Shown piece after piece: positions 50,999 through 62,381 of a DNA stretch of 64,000 bases (positions are counted from its first letter, which is position 1; each line of letters opens with the position of its first letter). The stretch comes from Lineus longissimus. Lineage: Eukaryota > Nemertea > Pilidiophora > Heteronemertea > Lineidae. Made by a program: the position numbers and the translations under genes. The notes beneath the pieces were generated by a model, which did not search any database, was not told the origin of the DNA, and was given only the letters and a program-made list of their open reading frames with translations. The stretch is taken from the NCBI RefSeq assembly GCF_910592395.1, contig NC_088312.1, forward strand, positions 5,392,001 through 5,456,000. Reading direction: 5' to 3'.

Positions 50999-53814
50999 TC
51001 AAAAGCTTCATCTACATGTACCTCCTTTTTAAATTACCGTTGTGTTTCCTTGGTCCACGGAAAGGGGCCTCAACCTTTCAACCTCGCAATTGAATTTAAG
51101 ATGTTGTTCCCAAAACAGTTTGTGGAACAGTCACTTTTGCCACTGCCTACATTTCGAAAACGTTTCTTTAATTTTGATTTCTGGACTTCTGAAAAACCTT
51201 TTGAACCACTCACAATGTCCAGTTACAAGTATCTTCATAGGACGTGAGTAATTACGACGTCGAACTAACACTACGGTGGTCGTAATTTTTCATGATACTG
51301 CAAAGAGAAAGGTGATAGCACTCGATGCGCTAGGGCCTCCGGACGTATTGCCGCTATTCCCGAAGCCACCTTGACGGAGGGTCACGTGTACGGGGAGCCA
51401 GTTCCCATGGTCAGGTCGTGAGATCTTGCTCTATGTCCCACGGCCCGTATATGACACGTTGTCACATCAGTGTCCAACCAAACCGCTAACTGCTTATTAA
51501 GGAAGGGGCAGGGAATTTTCATGTTATCATCATGATATCCTTTGGTCGATCGTTCGGGTAGCGTTTCCGATGCTAAATATCTCTGCATTTTACCTTAATG
51601 TATAGGTTATTGAGAATCATGGCCGCTGTGCTGCGAATACGGACGATGATGATTAACGAGAAAATGTTGAAAAAACGCCTTGGTCAGTAAACACCTCGTT
51701 GCTTGATAACAATGAGTTACTTATGATAGTTGTCCGTGGTAATACTGATACTATGGACCTTACTTCGGTCCGTGGTAAAACTGACGAAGTCCTGTTTCAC
51801 TGTAACTTTCTGATCAGGGTTTGTGAATAAGTAAATAAGTGATAAAATCAGATAAGTACACTCTGTTAACTACCAACTGAATGAATAAGCTTGTCGATAT
51901 CTTGTTGGTACTATCAACCTTGAGAAGAAAACGTCAGGACGAAAACATACATATTTTGACTAGACAGATTGAAAACATCACCTTGAGTTTGCTCTAGCTG
52001 CAGGCCATGTCCAGTCTCCGCTGCCTGGGCTTTCCAACTTCCACTAATTAAATATAGAACCTGGGGACAGCGAGCATGTCAATAACATACCCCTTTAAGT
52101 GAATTTGATCAATTTTAATATGCCAGTCTATTTTTGTCTGTTGAGTGGTTGGATATTACTACTTTCAATCCCGGTGGAGTAGGTTGGCATCATTTTATAA
52201 TCGATTTCATGGGAGGGAAGCATTCCATTTCCGCCTTGTGGATGCTGGCGGAAGCCTGCCATCGGTGATGACCCGTCAATGAACTTAAAAGCCTAAAAGG
52301 GTGCGAAGAGCTCACCGTGAAGGATCATGGATTAGGATTTTGATAATGATGAAAAATATCGGGGTGTGGTATCGGTGGAAATGATCATGTCGTGTCATGT
52401 CAGCTTTATCACTGATTTAATTTGAATGATTTTTGTTTTTATGAGTGTCTGTCTTTGTATCGTATGTCTAAAATAGATTTGAATGATATAATCAATAAAA
52501 AAATATCAGTGCAATGTACATGTATTGAATTGGGTGCGTGAGCCGAATGTTTTCAATTGCGTGTATTGTCAAGGGCATAGATTTAGTCAACATGTCAAGG
52601 AGCTGACGACAATCCTCAGGTTGGACTGGGGGAAACAAGGACACATCTTTTAAAGTAGATTTTCTCGGTGCTGTCAAACGTGATCGAACAAACCATGAAA
52701 GTGAACTAACTATGAGACTGAGAAACGCGCTTCCGATTTTGGAAAGGTTTATTGGGACTGAAAAAATATCTCGAGAAGTTGAAGCCATCTTCCCGATGAT
52801 ATTCTAAGTCGACGCCCTTGATTCAAACACAAAATCAAAACAGTCTGTCACAATGGATCCATGACCGATATCACTGGTGCATGCTGGTAGCCGCACGTGC
52901 CCGGGCTTTATTCTCGCGAGACCAGCACGTGTTCTTGACGCGAGCACAGCAATGGTATGAATGGTGACTCAGTGATTGACGTCTCTTTTCTCATGATAGC
53001 CTTGCCGTGATTGCAGTAAAGCATGTATGTGTAATTTGAATTATCATCATTATGCAGTTTGTCGTTCAACATGTTTTTTTTCAATGCTTCTCAACCATTT
53101 GGGTCAATGGGATTGGTTGGAAAGAAGTTCAAACCGTCAAATTAAGTCCGGTTATTGTGCTGTCCTCTGTTCTGTCAATATAGTCAGGGATTCTTCTAAT
53201 CGGTCAGCCTCTTCAAATCTGTGATTGTTGGCAGCGGCTGCATGGGCATTGGATCGGGCTACAAAACATTCAAGCCCGGTCTGTTGTTTCTCGGGGTCTT
53301 TTCAGCCCTCCTTTTGTCAAAATCCGCATCGTAGTGTCCTTCCCCTAGTGTTTAACCTTTGGTTAGCGAGAGAGGTCATTGGGCGTTCAAAGTTTAATCA
53401 ACTTGTTATCTAGTCATGCCGAGCGTGAAGGAATGGTCACTCGTGAACAATAACCAGTTTTTTCTTGAAACGAGATCTTAATTCACTGTACACAGACATG
53501 CGACCTTATAATTAAGTTGATAATTTTAACCCCTGGAGAGGGTTTGGTCAGCTGTGGACCCTTTTCTGGCCCTTTTATGTCTGTGGACTTCTTAATACTC
53601 CAGATGCAGAGGGTTTGTGCAAGTAATCAGCTTATTTTGGTCATCTTCCCCTTCACATCTGCCCTTTGAGAAAGACATACGGTTTTGGTTCTAGTGGATA
53701 TTAGTCGTCTGTAAGTCCCACAAAATGGTTAACTGGATATGTCCTCTGAGTTATGCTTAGACTAGAATGATGAAACCTACCTAGGTTAATACCTTTCTTT
53801 CCTTCTCGTTTCAG

Positions 53815-53969
53815 TCTGTGATTCAGCGTGCCGGGTTCCGCAGCCTAGCAGACGGCGAAGAGGTGGAGTTCGAGTGCCGCATTTCGGATAAAGGTATCGA
53901 AGCTACCCATGTCAGCGGTCCCGGCGGACTAGACTGCAAGGGACGGCCGCCCAGGCAGAGAAAATTCAA
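53815..53969 (+). CDS. lin-28: lin-28 internal exon: second half of the cold-shock domain and basic linker
   Basis: This 155-bp exon gives 51 codons + 2 nt. It starts SVIQRAGFRSL, runs through DGEEVEFECRISDKGIEA and the VSGPGG turn, and ends in a basic linker (GRPPRQRKF). GFRSL, E-x-VEFE and KG-(L/I)-EA are the family signature of the C-terminal half of the lin-28 cold-shock domain. The acceptor is ccttctcgtttcag|TCTGTG with a clear pyrimidine tract, and the donor is TTCAA|gtaagt. It begins in phase 0, matching the exon at 40102-40208, and ends in phase 2. In known proteins the basic linker leads straight into the first CCHC knuckle, which should open the next exon. No C-x2-C-x4-H-x4-C coding sequence was seen from here to the end of the window. 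The exon is visibly richer in G+C than its flanks. Confidence 0.95.
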
Positions 53970-56256
53970 GTAAGTGAAGCTGTGTTTTCTATTCCTTCAA
54001 GCACCATTTTCTCAAGGCATGATGAGCTCCTGCGGGCCAGTAAGGGGATGATTTGAAAGAGAATTAAAAATTGGAAAGTTAAGAAGCAAATTAAAATGTT
54101 CAAGCCCTTTCCTCTTGATTCGATATAAGGCGAGAAATATAACATTTATTTGAAGGACTCTGATTTAATCAAATCTAAGGAATCAAATCTACCTTACCAA
54201 TTTTCATACGTAGACCCCCGTCCATTTCATTACCCGGGTTGAAAAGTGCATTCCTTGTTACGTAACTCCTGACGTCTCCTCATTGATCCAGTGTTACTTC
54301 ACCCGAAAACTTGCTCGCAGTTGTAATTAGCGAAGCGATTTTCGTCATCTTAATGTCACTGGTGTCGGAGACAATGACAGTGATGAGCTGTACAATTACT
54401 CCTCTGACAGGCTGGTGATGGTCAAGATGACCGACGGTGTGACCCCTTATACCATCTGTCTAGTGCTGAGAACATTGGTCAATTTTCACACTTCTCAGAT
54501 TAGATGGTCAAGTCGTAATGATTCATAGTTGGCGACCTTAAAAATCAGAAGCTTTAAAGGACGACAAAGGCCTTTAGTAAATCAATTGTAATCAGTCGTG
54601 CATTAATGGGTATGATAAAACTGGCCGTCATACTGACCTTACCATCTGTTTGATATGGTCAGAAAGTTGGGGCTATCGACATCTTTCAAACTGGTGAAGT
54701 TGTAATGATTCAGTAGACCGTTTGAAACATGATGTACTGCATTTAACTTCAATAGAAAAATCAAACTTTCTGCTCGAAGATTCTGAAGTGGTACCCCAAG
54801 GAACATGTCTGTTTTGTTCACTTTCTTTTATTTAAAACACATGGGTTCCGGGTTCCACAATTCGTGCATGCTCACCTGCAATCAGATGGAAAACTTACTT
54901 CTGGATACAAATTCATTTTCCCTATTTTCCTTTAATTCGCTGCAATTCAACTGCCTCGTCATTGCTGGCACGTTTGCCGCTGCAACTGTCAGCTATAGAG
55001 TAATGAATCATAATTTATCGAAAAATAAAAGAAAATGGGCAAGATCTCGAAAAATTATGCACGGAAGCGCACCGCCCATCTAACCGGAAATTACGTCAAT
55101 ATGTGACGCAAATGCAGGACCCTGGATACAGCTTGGACCAATGAGATTGCTTCCCAAGATCCCTCAAGCTGTCTCACTAATATTGCATTGCCGCCACTTC
55201 TTTCCCCAATGTGATTATCCATCTCATCCCGATTGGCAATCGCCATCTCCAGTAATCAGTGTCTTGGAACCAACAAGTTGCAAGCACGGCTTTTCAGTCG
55301 CGTAAACATTGCCTTGTCGGTGAACCGACGACATTACCATATTTGGGAAAGGGTGCACAGATTCTTTGTAAATATTTCTTCGAATCGGTGGCTGTACAAT
55401 TACGCTGGCTGAGAGACAAGGGCTTGACACCCCTGATGGATCTGCCAGATTTATTGATATTTGCGTCACGTCAATGTGGTTTCTGATTGATCACCAATGT
55501 TTACAAGGATAGCTCGAGGGAAGGTAGGCTTTCGGCTCTCTTGATTTGTTGGTGCATTGCCAGAAGTTTTTAAAAGGAAATTATAGCTGAAGCTAGGGTA
55601 TCTAATCTCTCATCTTCAGGTCACTACGAATAGTTAGGGGATTGGGTCGTGTTGAACATTAAATAAATTCCTAGTACACGATTGGGAGGTGCTTTGAAAT
55701 ATGCTTTGCAACCCTCACGACAGAAGTGAGCCTTTCCTGTACCGGAGCAGATGTCTCAAATAGATAGGATCGCAAAATCCTCACCTCATGCTCCGTGTCC
55801 CCGACATGAACTGACGGTCACGGAACCTTGCATTTCTGCCAATGAAAAGACACTAAACATAAGGATAAGAAAAAGGGAAGATAACTGGTTCAGTGCAGGA
55901 TTTAAGTACCAAACTTTGGCAATCCACGTAATAATTTAAGCCATCTCTCCGTGAAGTGGTCCTAAACCGCCGCGCTGAAACCTGTCCCGAGTTGTGTTTC
56001 ACTAATTTGAGTGATTGTGTTGGCATGCAATCTCAAATATGATGATGTTTATCTGTTGACTGTTTGGCTGTATCATCAACCATCTGGCATTGGTGTGCCA
56101 TCTGTCTTTCGGTTCTACCGAAATACAGGGATCATCCTGTCCAAGCCCCGCGTTACGCCTACACTCCCAGGTCCAAAAAAATCTGAAAACTGTTTTACTA
56201 CATTGTACTCTTAATTCTACTCGTAATTTGATCGTAGTGTGATGAGAGAGAAAATA

Positions 56257-56534
56257 TTCCCAAAAAGCAAACTACATGTATACTTGAGAACTTCTCACTT
56301 CTGTTGAATGTGAGGAGATGAAGAAAGAATTGTTCCCAAAACGCAAACTATACTTCAGAACTTCTCACTTCTGTTGAATGTGAGGAGATGAAGAAAGAAA
56401 TGTTCCCAAAAAGCAAACTACAATGTATACTTCAGAACTTCTCACTTCTGTTGAATGTGAGGAGATGAAGAAGAATTTGTTCCCAAAACGCAAACTATAC
56501 TTCAGAACTTCTCACTTCCGTTGATTGTGAGGAT
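56257..56534 (+). repeat. tandem repeat with alternating 76/70/77-bp units
   Basis: Four units start at 56257, 56333, 56403 and 56480, each TTCCCAAAA-GCAAACTA... through GAACTTCTCACTTCTGTTGA and GTGAGGAGATGAAGAA. Units 1 and 3 are long (AAAAAGC, extra ACATGTAT or ACAATGTAT insert); units 2 and 4 are short (AAAACGC, no insert). The last unit is cut off after about 55 bases. The long-short-long-short order means that a two-unit block was duplicated. Confidence 0.95.
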
Positions 56535-57642
56535 ACCAATTCAGAAGCACTGTATGTCAGTCTACAAAACAGCGCTGTTGAAGTTAATTTTTAAATCTTT
56601 CGAACGAATAGTTGAAGATTTATTGAGTGCTGTGGCATCTGTCGTTGTCCGAGTCCTCACACGCCTCGCTATCCAAACAGAAAGTGCACCAATATACAGA
56701 TGTCCTCTCAATATTCCGAATACAAACCCTTTGACCCTTTGTAGCCTTACGTAATCTAGACATCTCGATGGATGCCATGCCATTTGTGATGAAATTTAAC
56801 TCATCGCATTGGACTCCGTTGTCTATGCAAACAGTAAGTCATGTGTTGGTGAAGTATTAGGTCAGAATACTATTCTGTTGCCCTCCAATATACTCCATCA
56901 CATCATTGCTTAGGGAAGGATATCTTACTTATCTTCTATCGACGAGTGCATTATGACAAGGACAATGCTTCATTTGTGTTGCTTTCATGCGCTAGCTATT
57001 ACGTAAGAACGCAAGCTGAAAGGAATTCGATCGCCACGCCATCTTCTAATAAATCGAAGAACTGAAGAGTCGTATTCAGTGTATGTGCATTTCACATGAG
57101 AATGGACATGATATCACGCCATTTGGTGTTATTAGCTAAGACTAGCCTAGTAAATACTTTAACTTCAGTAATGTACAGAAAGATTGTGTAAATGTACTTG
57201 AAGTTTTTTGTGAAAACATTTACTAGTCATTATTTCCATCGGTGATGTAAGTTTTGTCACACGTACAATGAGATATTTCTTTTACAATCGGGTATATTGT
57301 CTCAAAATAATACTGCAAAGTATCGACTGTTTACCCGTTGGACATGCCGAGTTTATATACTATCGTGATTATCATCAATCTCAGCTTTCGCTATACTGAT
57401 ATCGCCACCTACGCATCCCTTTATCATTCATACAATAAGCTCTTCGCTTTTGTCAAGCAAGAGATACTGCCACTTGTAAGGTCGCTAAGATTTGCTTAAT
57501 TGTCGAATAGAGGTGCAAACGGCTGAGTACGCGATGGCTCCCACTTGCGAACGGCCTAGATATACATCGTGGTCTTCTCAGAGACTCATACTAGTATCTT
57601 TTCGTCTATTCATATACACCGCATGGTAGCTTAAGATGCTCA

Positions 57643-57656
57643 GTTGCCATGGAAAC
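57643..57656. promoter_or_regulatory. X-box (RFX-type)
   Basis: GTTGCCATGGAAAC is an exact fit to the RFX consensus GTTNCCATGGNAAC, in the intron after the cold-shock exons. Motif evidence only. Confidence 0.5.
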
Positions 57657-58325
57657 GGTATCGACTCCAGTAATAAATTTATATATGTTGAATTGAATTT
57701 GAATGGTCGATTAAACTGCGGATCTTTCCATATGGCAGTTAATCGTCTACTTTAACCTCGAAATCTACACTCCACGTCATGATCCTCAACGCTCCTTCTA
57801 ACAAGCCTCGCAGTAGCTCTGTTTAAAGAATCTTCTCACACACTTCTGATCCATTCACAATCACTTCATCATTGAAATGGCATGACCTGTCTATCTCCGT
57901 GACGACATCACTATCTGCTCCATTGAATCAGTTCACGTCCATCCCCATTCTGTTCTTTTACACGGCACAGATATAGTTTTTTACCTCTAGTGTATGGGCG
58001 GCACGGGGCTGACTCTTCAATGGCTGCGCGCGATTGGTTCATTTAAGTATTTTTTACCACTTGGTTTTTCATAAAGCATTCACTGACGCCCGCCTGAGCT
58101 GTGATTAGCTCTATTTGCTCAAGTAATCGAAAAAATTGTGTCAGTCATGAGATGAAATGGGGGGATGCTGCATTTATTATATCCTGGTTGGATATGCTGG
58201 ATTCGAATTAGCTGAAGGGGTGCTCTTCTCGGAGGGGAGGAACTAGCACCGAGTTCAGAGAAGGCCTGGTTCGCCGCTCTCAAGTTAGTCGATGCTCCTT
58301 TACCTAGCGGACAGACTTCAGCAAC

Positions 58326-58499
58326 TCTCTCACGTATTAGGCGTCACTGTGACCTCGAATGAGCTGTATGAGTAGTATTTCCCGATCAATATTTTAGTCT
58401 AGACGGATTTTAATGTACCTGTTACAGCAACCAATAAAGAACGCAAACCGAGCAGGGCTTCTCTCACGAATTAGGCGTCACTGTGACCTTGATTGAGCT
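58326..58499 (+). repeat. direct repeat of ~40 bp, 134 bp apart
   Basis: TCTCTCACG(T/A)ATTAGGCGTC followed by ACTGTGACCT(C/T)GA-TGAGCT occurs at 58326-58365 and 58460-58499 with about three differences. Confidence 0.9.
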
Positions 58500-58689
58500 C
58501 GGTGCAGGGTAAAGACGGCGTACCTGCACTCTCGAACGAACTTTCCACTTTAGTCCGTTTGTTGCCATTTTAAAGCCACAGTGTCATTCGTTGAAATTCA
58601 TATTCTCGCCATCGTGACACGTTGCTATATATCAGTCTGGGTATATAAATCACTCCTGTCATCAGCATCATTAATATTCATCATGAGTC

Positions 58690-58930
58690 CTTCCAAAGCT
58701 GCCATAAAGGGCCCATCAGTGTCATATCTAGAGGCTAACAGCAAACAAGACCATACGATGAAGCCAGCAAGGCCAAATATCATCAGTTTCTTGTCGCTTG
58801 TTGTGCAATACCTGTTGTGTCTTCAGTATCAGCCTCTGAAGCTGCCATAAACTTATCTATAGAAGCTAACAGACGAGTCTTTCTATAAAATATTGAAAGA
58901 CTCTGTTAACAGCAAGCAAGATCGTAGGGT
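58690..58930 (+). repeat. diverged duplication with a small hairpin
   Basis: AAAGCTGCCATAAA ... TCTAGAGGCTAACAGCAAAC (from about 58696) recurs as GAAGCTGCCATAAA ... CTATAGAAGCTAACAG (from about 58836). A split AACAGCAAGCAAGA tail follows at 58909. In the second copy a perfect hairpin is inserted: GAGTCTTTC (58875-58883), an 11-base loop, GAAAGACTC (58895-58903). Confidence 0.6.
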
Positions 58931-60865
58931 ATTTTTCGGTGCGAACTGCGACGCAGTCATGACAAAGTCACAACATAACAATATTGTGGTTGGAATGCGG
59001 CGACGGATTCGGAAAATGAACCTTTTCATACTGATGTACCTTACTGGGGCAAACTTGAAACTGAGGGGTTGATATGTTTTTTAAGTGGAAAACATGTTGG
59101 GGTAAAACGCTGCTCTACAATGATCATGAAGACTGGCGAGAATGTCCCCAACTTCATTCCCAGTCGGTAGTGTTCCTCATTGTCAAAGTCCGCTGTTTAG
59201 GTTACTGGCATTACATGGTGTTATGTCATTCTGAATTAAAAGGAATCTGACGATCAACTGTACAAAAATATGAACCTGGACAGGTTTACGCTAATACTAG
59301 TGAAAGCCAGCGCTGACGAGAAACGTGCTAGCACTTTGTTTGGTCTGATTCTGACAGATTGATGGGGAGTCGGGCCTCGCACGGCTAATTGGCTCCTGAA
59401 ACCTTGCTTTGGCCATGAGAGAAGGTAATAGATTTAGATGAGGTCCCTCTGGATGGCTCATGTATATACATGATTCATTAATTCAGATTCAGATCCGTCC
59501 GTCGATTATGTCTGACCTGCTGCGCATGCGCGGATTCAGCTGCCCAAATTGCCAGACTCTTAAACCATTCGTTAAGATGGTTCTGTTCAGTCTAGTTTAG
59601 GAATGAACCTCTCATATAACAAATTTCATCAGGATACATGTACCTCAATCCATTCCGCTGGTGGATACGATGTTCGCGGACATCAAGGCTGTGATTAGGG
59701 AGAGGTATCAGGCGACAGGGCCAACACCCTTTACGCTGTCGTAAGGAACTATGAAGGGGCGTAGATTTCAGCTCAGGAATTGTTGCCGTACTTCGTATGT
59801 TTTCTTTTCGTACGTTCGTACTGTGTTCATCACGAGAACCATTAAATCATGCCCAGTTGCGCTGCATGCACTATAAAAAAATTCTAGTCGGAAGAATCCA
59901 GATTCTAGTAAGTATCAAACTCTTAAAACTTGGATTTTGTCGCCCAGTTGAAATTGAGCATTCTCGACATTCTTTAGTTGGCAAGAGCGATGAAAAGCAG
60001 CAAAATATCAGACATGGCCAAAATTTTGAATGGTTGCTTTTCCTGTTTCATCCATCGCGAAAGTTCTGTTGGATGACGCCACAAAAGTGGTACTAAAAAT
60101 GAATTTTAATTTGTCTAAAGCAATATAAACAATTTCGCTCTCCAGCTTTTATTTTATCGGACAAATTAATTGGTGACAGAGAAGCTTTTAGGTCTTTTGC
60201 CGTGATTGAGAATGCCACGCAATGAACGTTGATGGAGCCTTGAACCTGAGTTATATACCACCAATGCAATTGCTTTCAAGTGATTTTTACTGGGGGAGTT
60301 TTAATCATACTTTTCATAAACCGTAGCTGTTAAAAGTGAGGAAAAGTTACCCATTCTAGATAACCCAGCAATTTCCAGAATAGTACTTTTAGAAAGCAGT
60401 CTGTTTGCTTTTAATGTTTGGAACATTTTAAAGTCTCGGAAACTTGCCGATTTCCATCTATACTGCCGCTCGCACGATCTGCGCCGAAGACAAATGGCTT
60501 CGTCCTTGGCTCTGTCCGGTAGCCGGCCCCATAAAGTATATTTGGTCCCATAGGTCCGACAAAAATGTTTAAGTGGCAATTTTGTGTGATTATTTTCTCC
60601 TTATCCACCAATCTAGCGACCCCCGTGTGTCATAATGGAGACCACGAAAACGTATCTTGTAGTAAATTCATAAATATCAAGACATATTGTATTACAAAAC
60701 TCTTTAACCTCAAGCAATGACTGTGCAATTGGAACTTTATCCCCATGATTGGAAAGCTTCGTCATGCATCTTGACCTAACACTGTCAGTATCGAAACACC
60801 GCTTTCAAACGTGTAGTATTTAATGAAAATGATACAGCTTGCTAATCTTGGTTTATGTATGGAAA

Positions 60866-61020
60866 GAATGAAATTAGTACAGAAAAAAGAAAATGCCTTG
60901 ACTGGGATTCGAACCACAGATCTTTGCCGGATTGCCGGTAGAGCAGTGGACCGGTAATCCAAAGATCTGTGGTTCGAATCCCAGTCAAGGCAACTTTATT
61001 TTTCTGTACTACTTTCATTC
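60866..61020. repeat. foldback element whose arms are tRNA 3' halves
   Basis: This is a ~155-bp inverted repeat. The inner arms, 60894-60926 and 60960-60992, are perfectly complementary over 33 bases and each encodes GGTTCGAATCCCAG, a perfect polymerase III B-box/T-arm, followed by an acceptor-like TCAAGGCA. One is on the plus strand and one on the minus. Outside them, GAATGAAA(T/G)TAGTACAGAAAAA matches on both sides at lower identity. The centre on the plus strand has AGAGCAGTGGACCGGTAATC, a D-arm remnant and an anticodon arm with GGT in the loop (Thr type). No complete D-arm or 5' acceptor strand exists, so this is not a working tRNA. Confidence 0.85.
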
Positions 61021-62370
61021 TGTACTGATTTCATTCTACTAAATTAAAGATATCTTCTCAATACTACACAAGTCGGTCTTACAACTTGTCCCTTGGGTTT
61101 TATAATTTTACGATATGAAAAGAAATAAGTGCCTTTTGCCGCAGTACTTCTGTCCAGAGAGTAAGGATAGGTCAATTTTTATTTTGAGAGCATTTGACCC
61201 TTATCTATCAGATAACTGACATGCATCCACCTGGACATCAAACATCAACATTCTATGTTGTTTAGGTATATTAATTTGTATCGCTGTCACTCAAAATTGA
61301 ACAAAGGCGATTGCAGTCCCGGATTACTGTGCGTTGATAGCCCAAAGCACTTTCTTGGTAATAGCTGAACAGACAGTTGGCCATATTTCAACAATTCCGT
61401 GAAACAGATGAAGCAGGATCGTTTTACCAAGAATTATAAATTTCAATAATTTCTATTTTGATATTGAGGATTGGTTCAGCGTATGCCATTTCTGACGGCG
61501 GCGAGCCAACACTGGTGTTATCTCTTTTGCATAGAACTTCGTTACGGTGTACACATGTAAAGTACACTGTACGTACTGAACAACGGTCATAAGGCGATAT
61601 ATCTGCCAATGGGGCAATGGCATTGCCGGTGACAAGAAATGTGAAAAATATTAGAGCGTGGAATTTCTGTTCTAGTCAATAAGGACTCTTTCGATCTTTT
61701 AAAGTTTTAGAACTTGATATCCACCGTAAGTAATACAATCTAATATCCAATGTTGGCAAACCAGGAAGGTTCTGTTGGCTTAACGATCCTGATACTGTCC
61801 AGCCTTGGCGATTTATTTCTTCATTAGTCGAAAGGATCACCAGCGTACTGACGAGTCCCTTGTTTATGGTCATGGTATAAACACATTCATTATCAATAGC
61901 ATCTCTTTTAAGGATGTCCGTTAAATGTTGGCTACTGCATTTTCTGTTCGGGTGTAGCGTTCATTCCTTAGCGACAAACTGACAACATGCATACTTTTTA
62001 GTGGGTTTCTTAATATTAGACCAAAATGTGTTAAATTGTTTTTTTGATTTGACAAGTAATGAATAATAAGTAATTTATTCTTGTTGTTGGATTAAATTTG
62101 CTGAATCTCAAAAGGTTTTAGTCAATCCTTGGCTCCACTGTACTCGTTGCAATTCACTGACTAAATTATGCTAAATCAAACCGAAGATCCCATTGAATCA
62201 AAAATGGTATTGATGTCCTAATATATGACTAAAAACATCTTGTTCGAACATTTCTAATTCTGACCTGAATTTCCCCATTGGTTGCTTTCACATCCTCCAT
62301 GACCATATTTGGACATACGGAGCAAATTTACATAATACCCTTCGTAACGATTCCTCGTCTGTCTGTCTAT

Positions 62371-62381
62371 GCGCCATCTTG
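62371..62381 (-). promoter_or_regulatory. YY1-like motif
   Basis: The minus strand reads CAAGATGGCGC, the core YY1 consensus. It is an isolated site inside the last lin-28 intron with no other promoter-like signs nearby. Confidence 0.2.

Larger units (their letters stand above)
40209..53814 (+). other. lin-28 intron splitting the cold-shock domain (13.6 kb)
   Basis: This is bounded by CAG|gtaaca and ttctcgtttcag|TCT. It interrupts the gene in phase 0 between RNP2 (VFVHQ) and SVIQ. Inside I see no recognisable gene. It holds a short AT repeat at 42711-42738, a 20-bp duplication at 43680-43719, an octamer TGACGTCA at 43838-43845, an X-box palindrome at 46599-46612, an open island at 50640-51440, and TACATGTA copies at 40691, 43095, 50093, 51013 and 52517. 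The longest open frame (44365-44862, about 165 codons from GTG) resembles no family I know and has no coding-like residue pattern. Confidence 0.9.
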
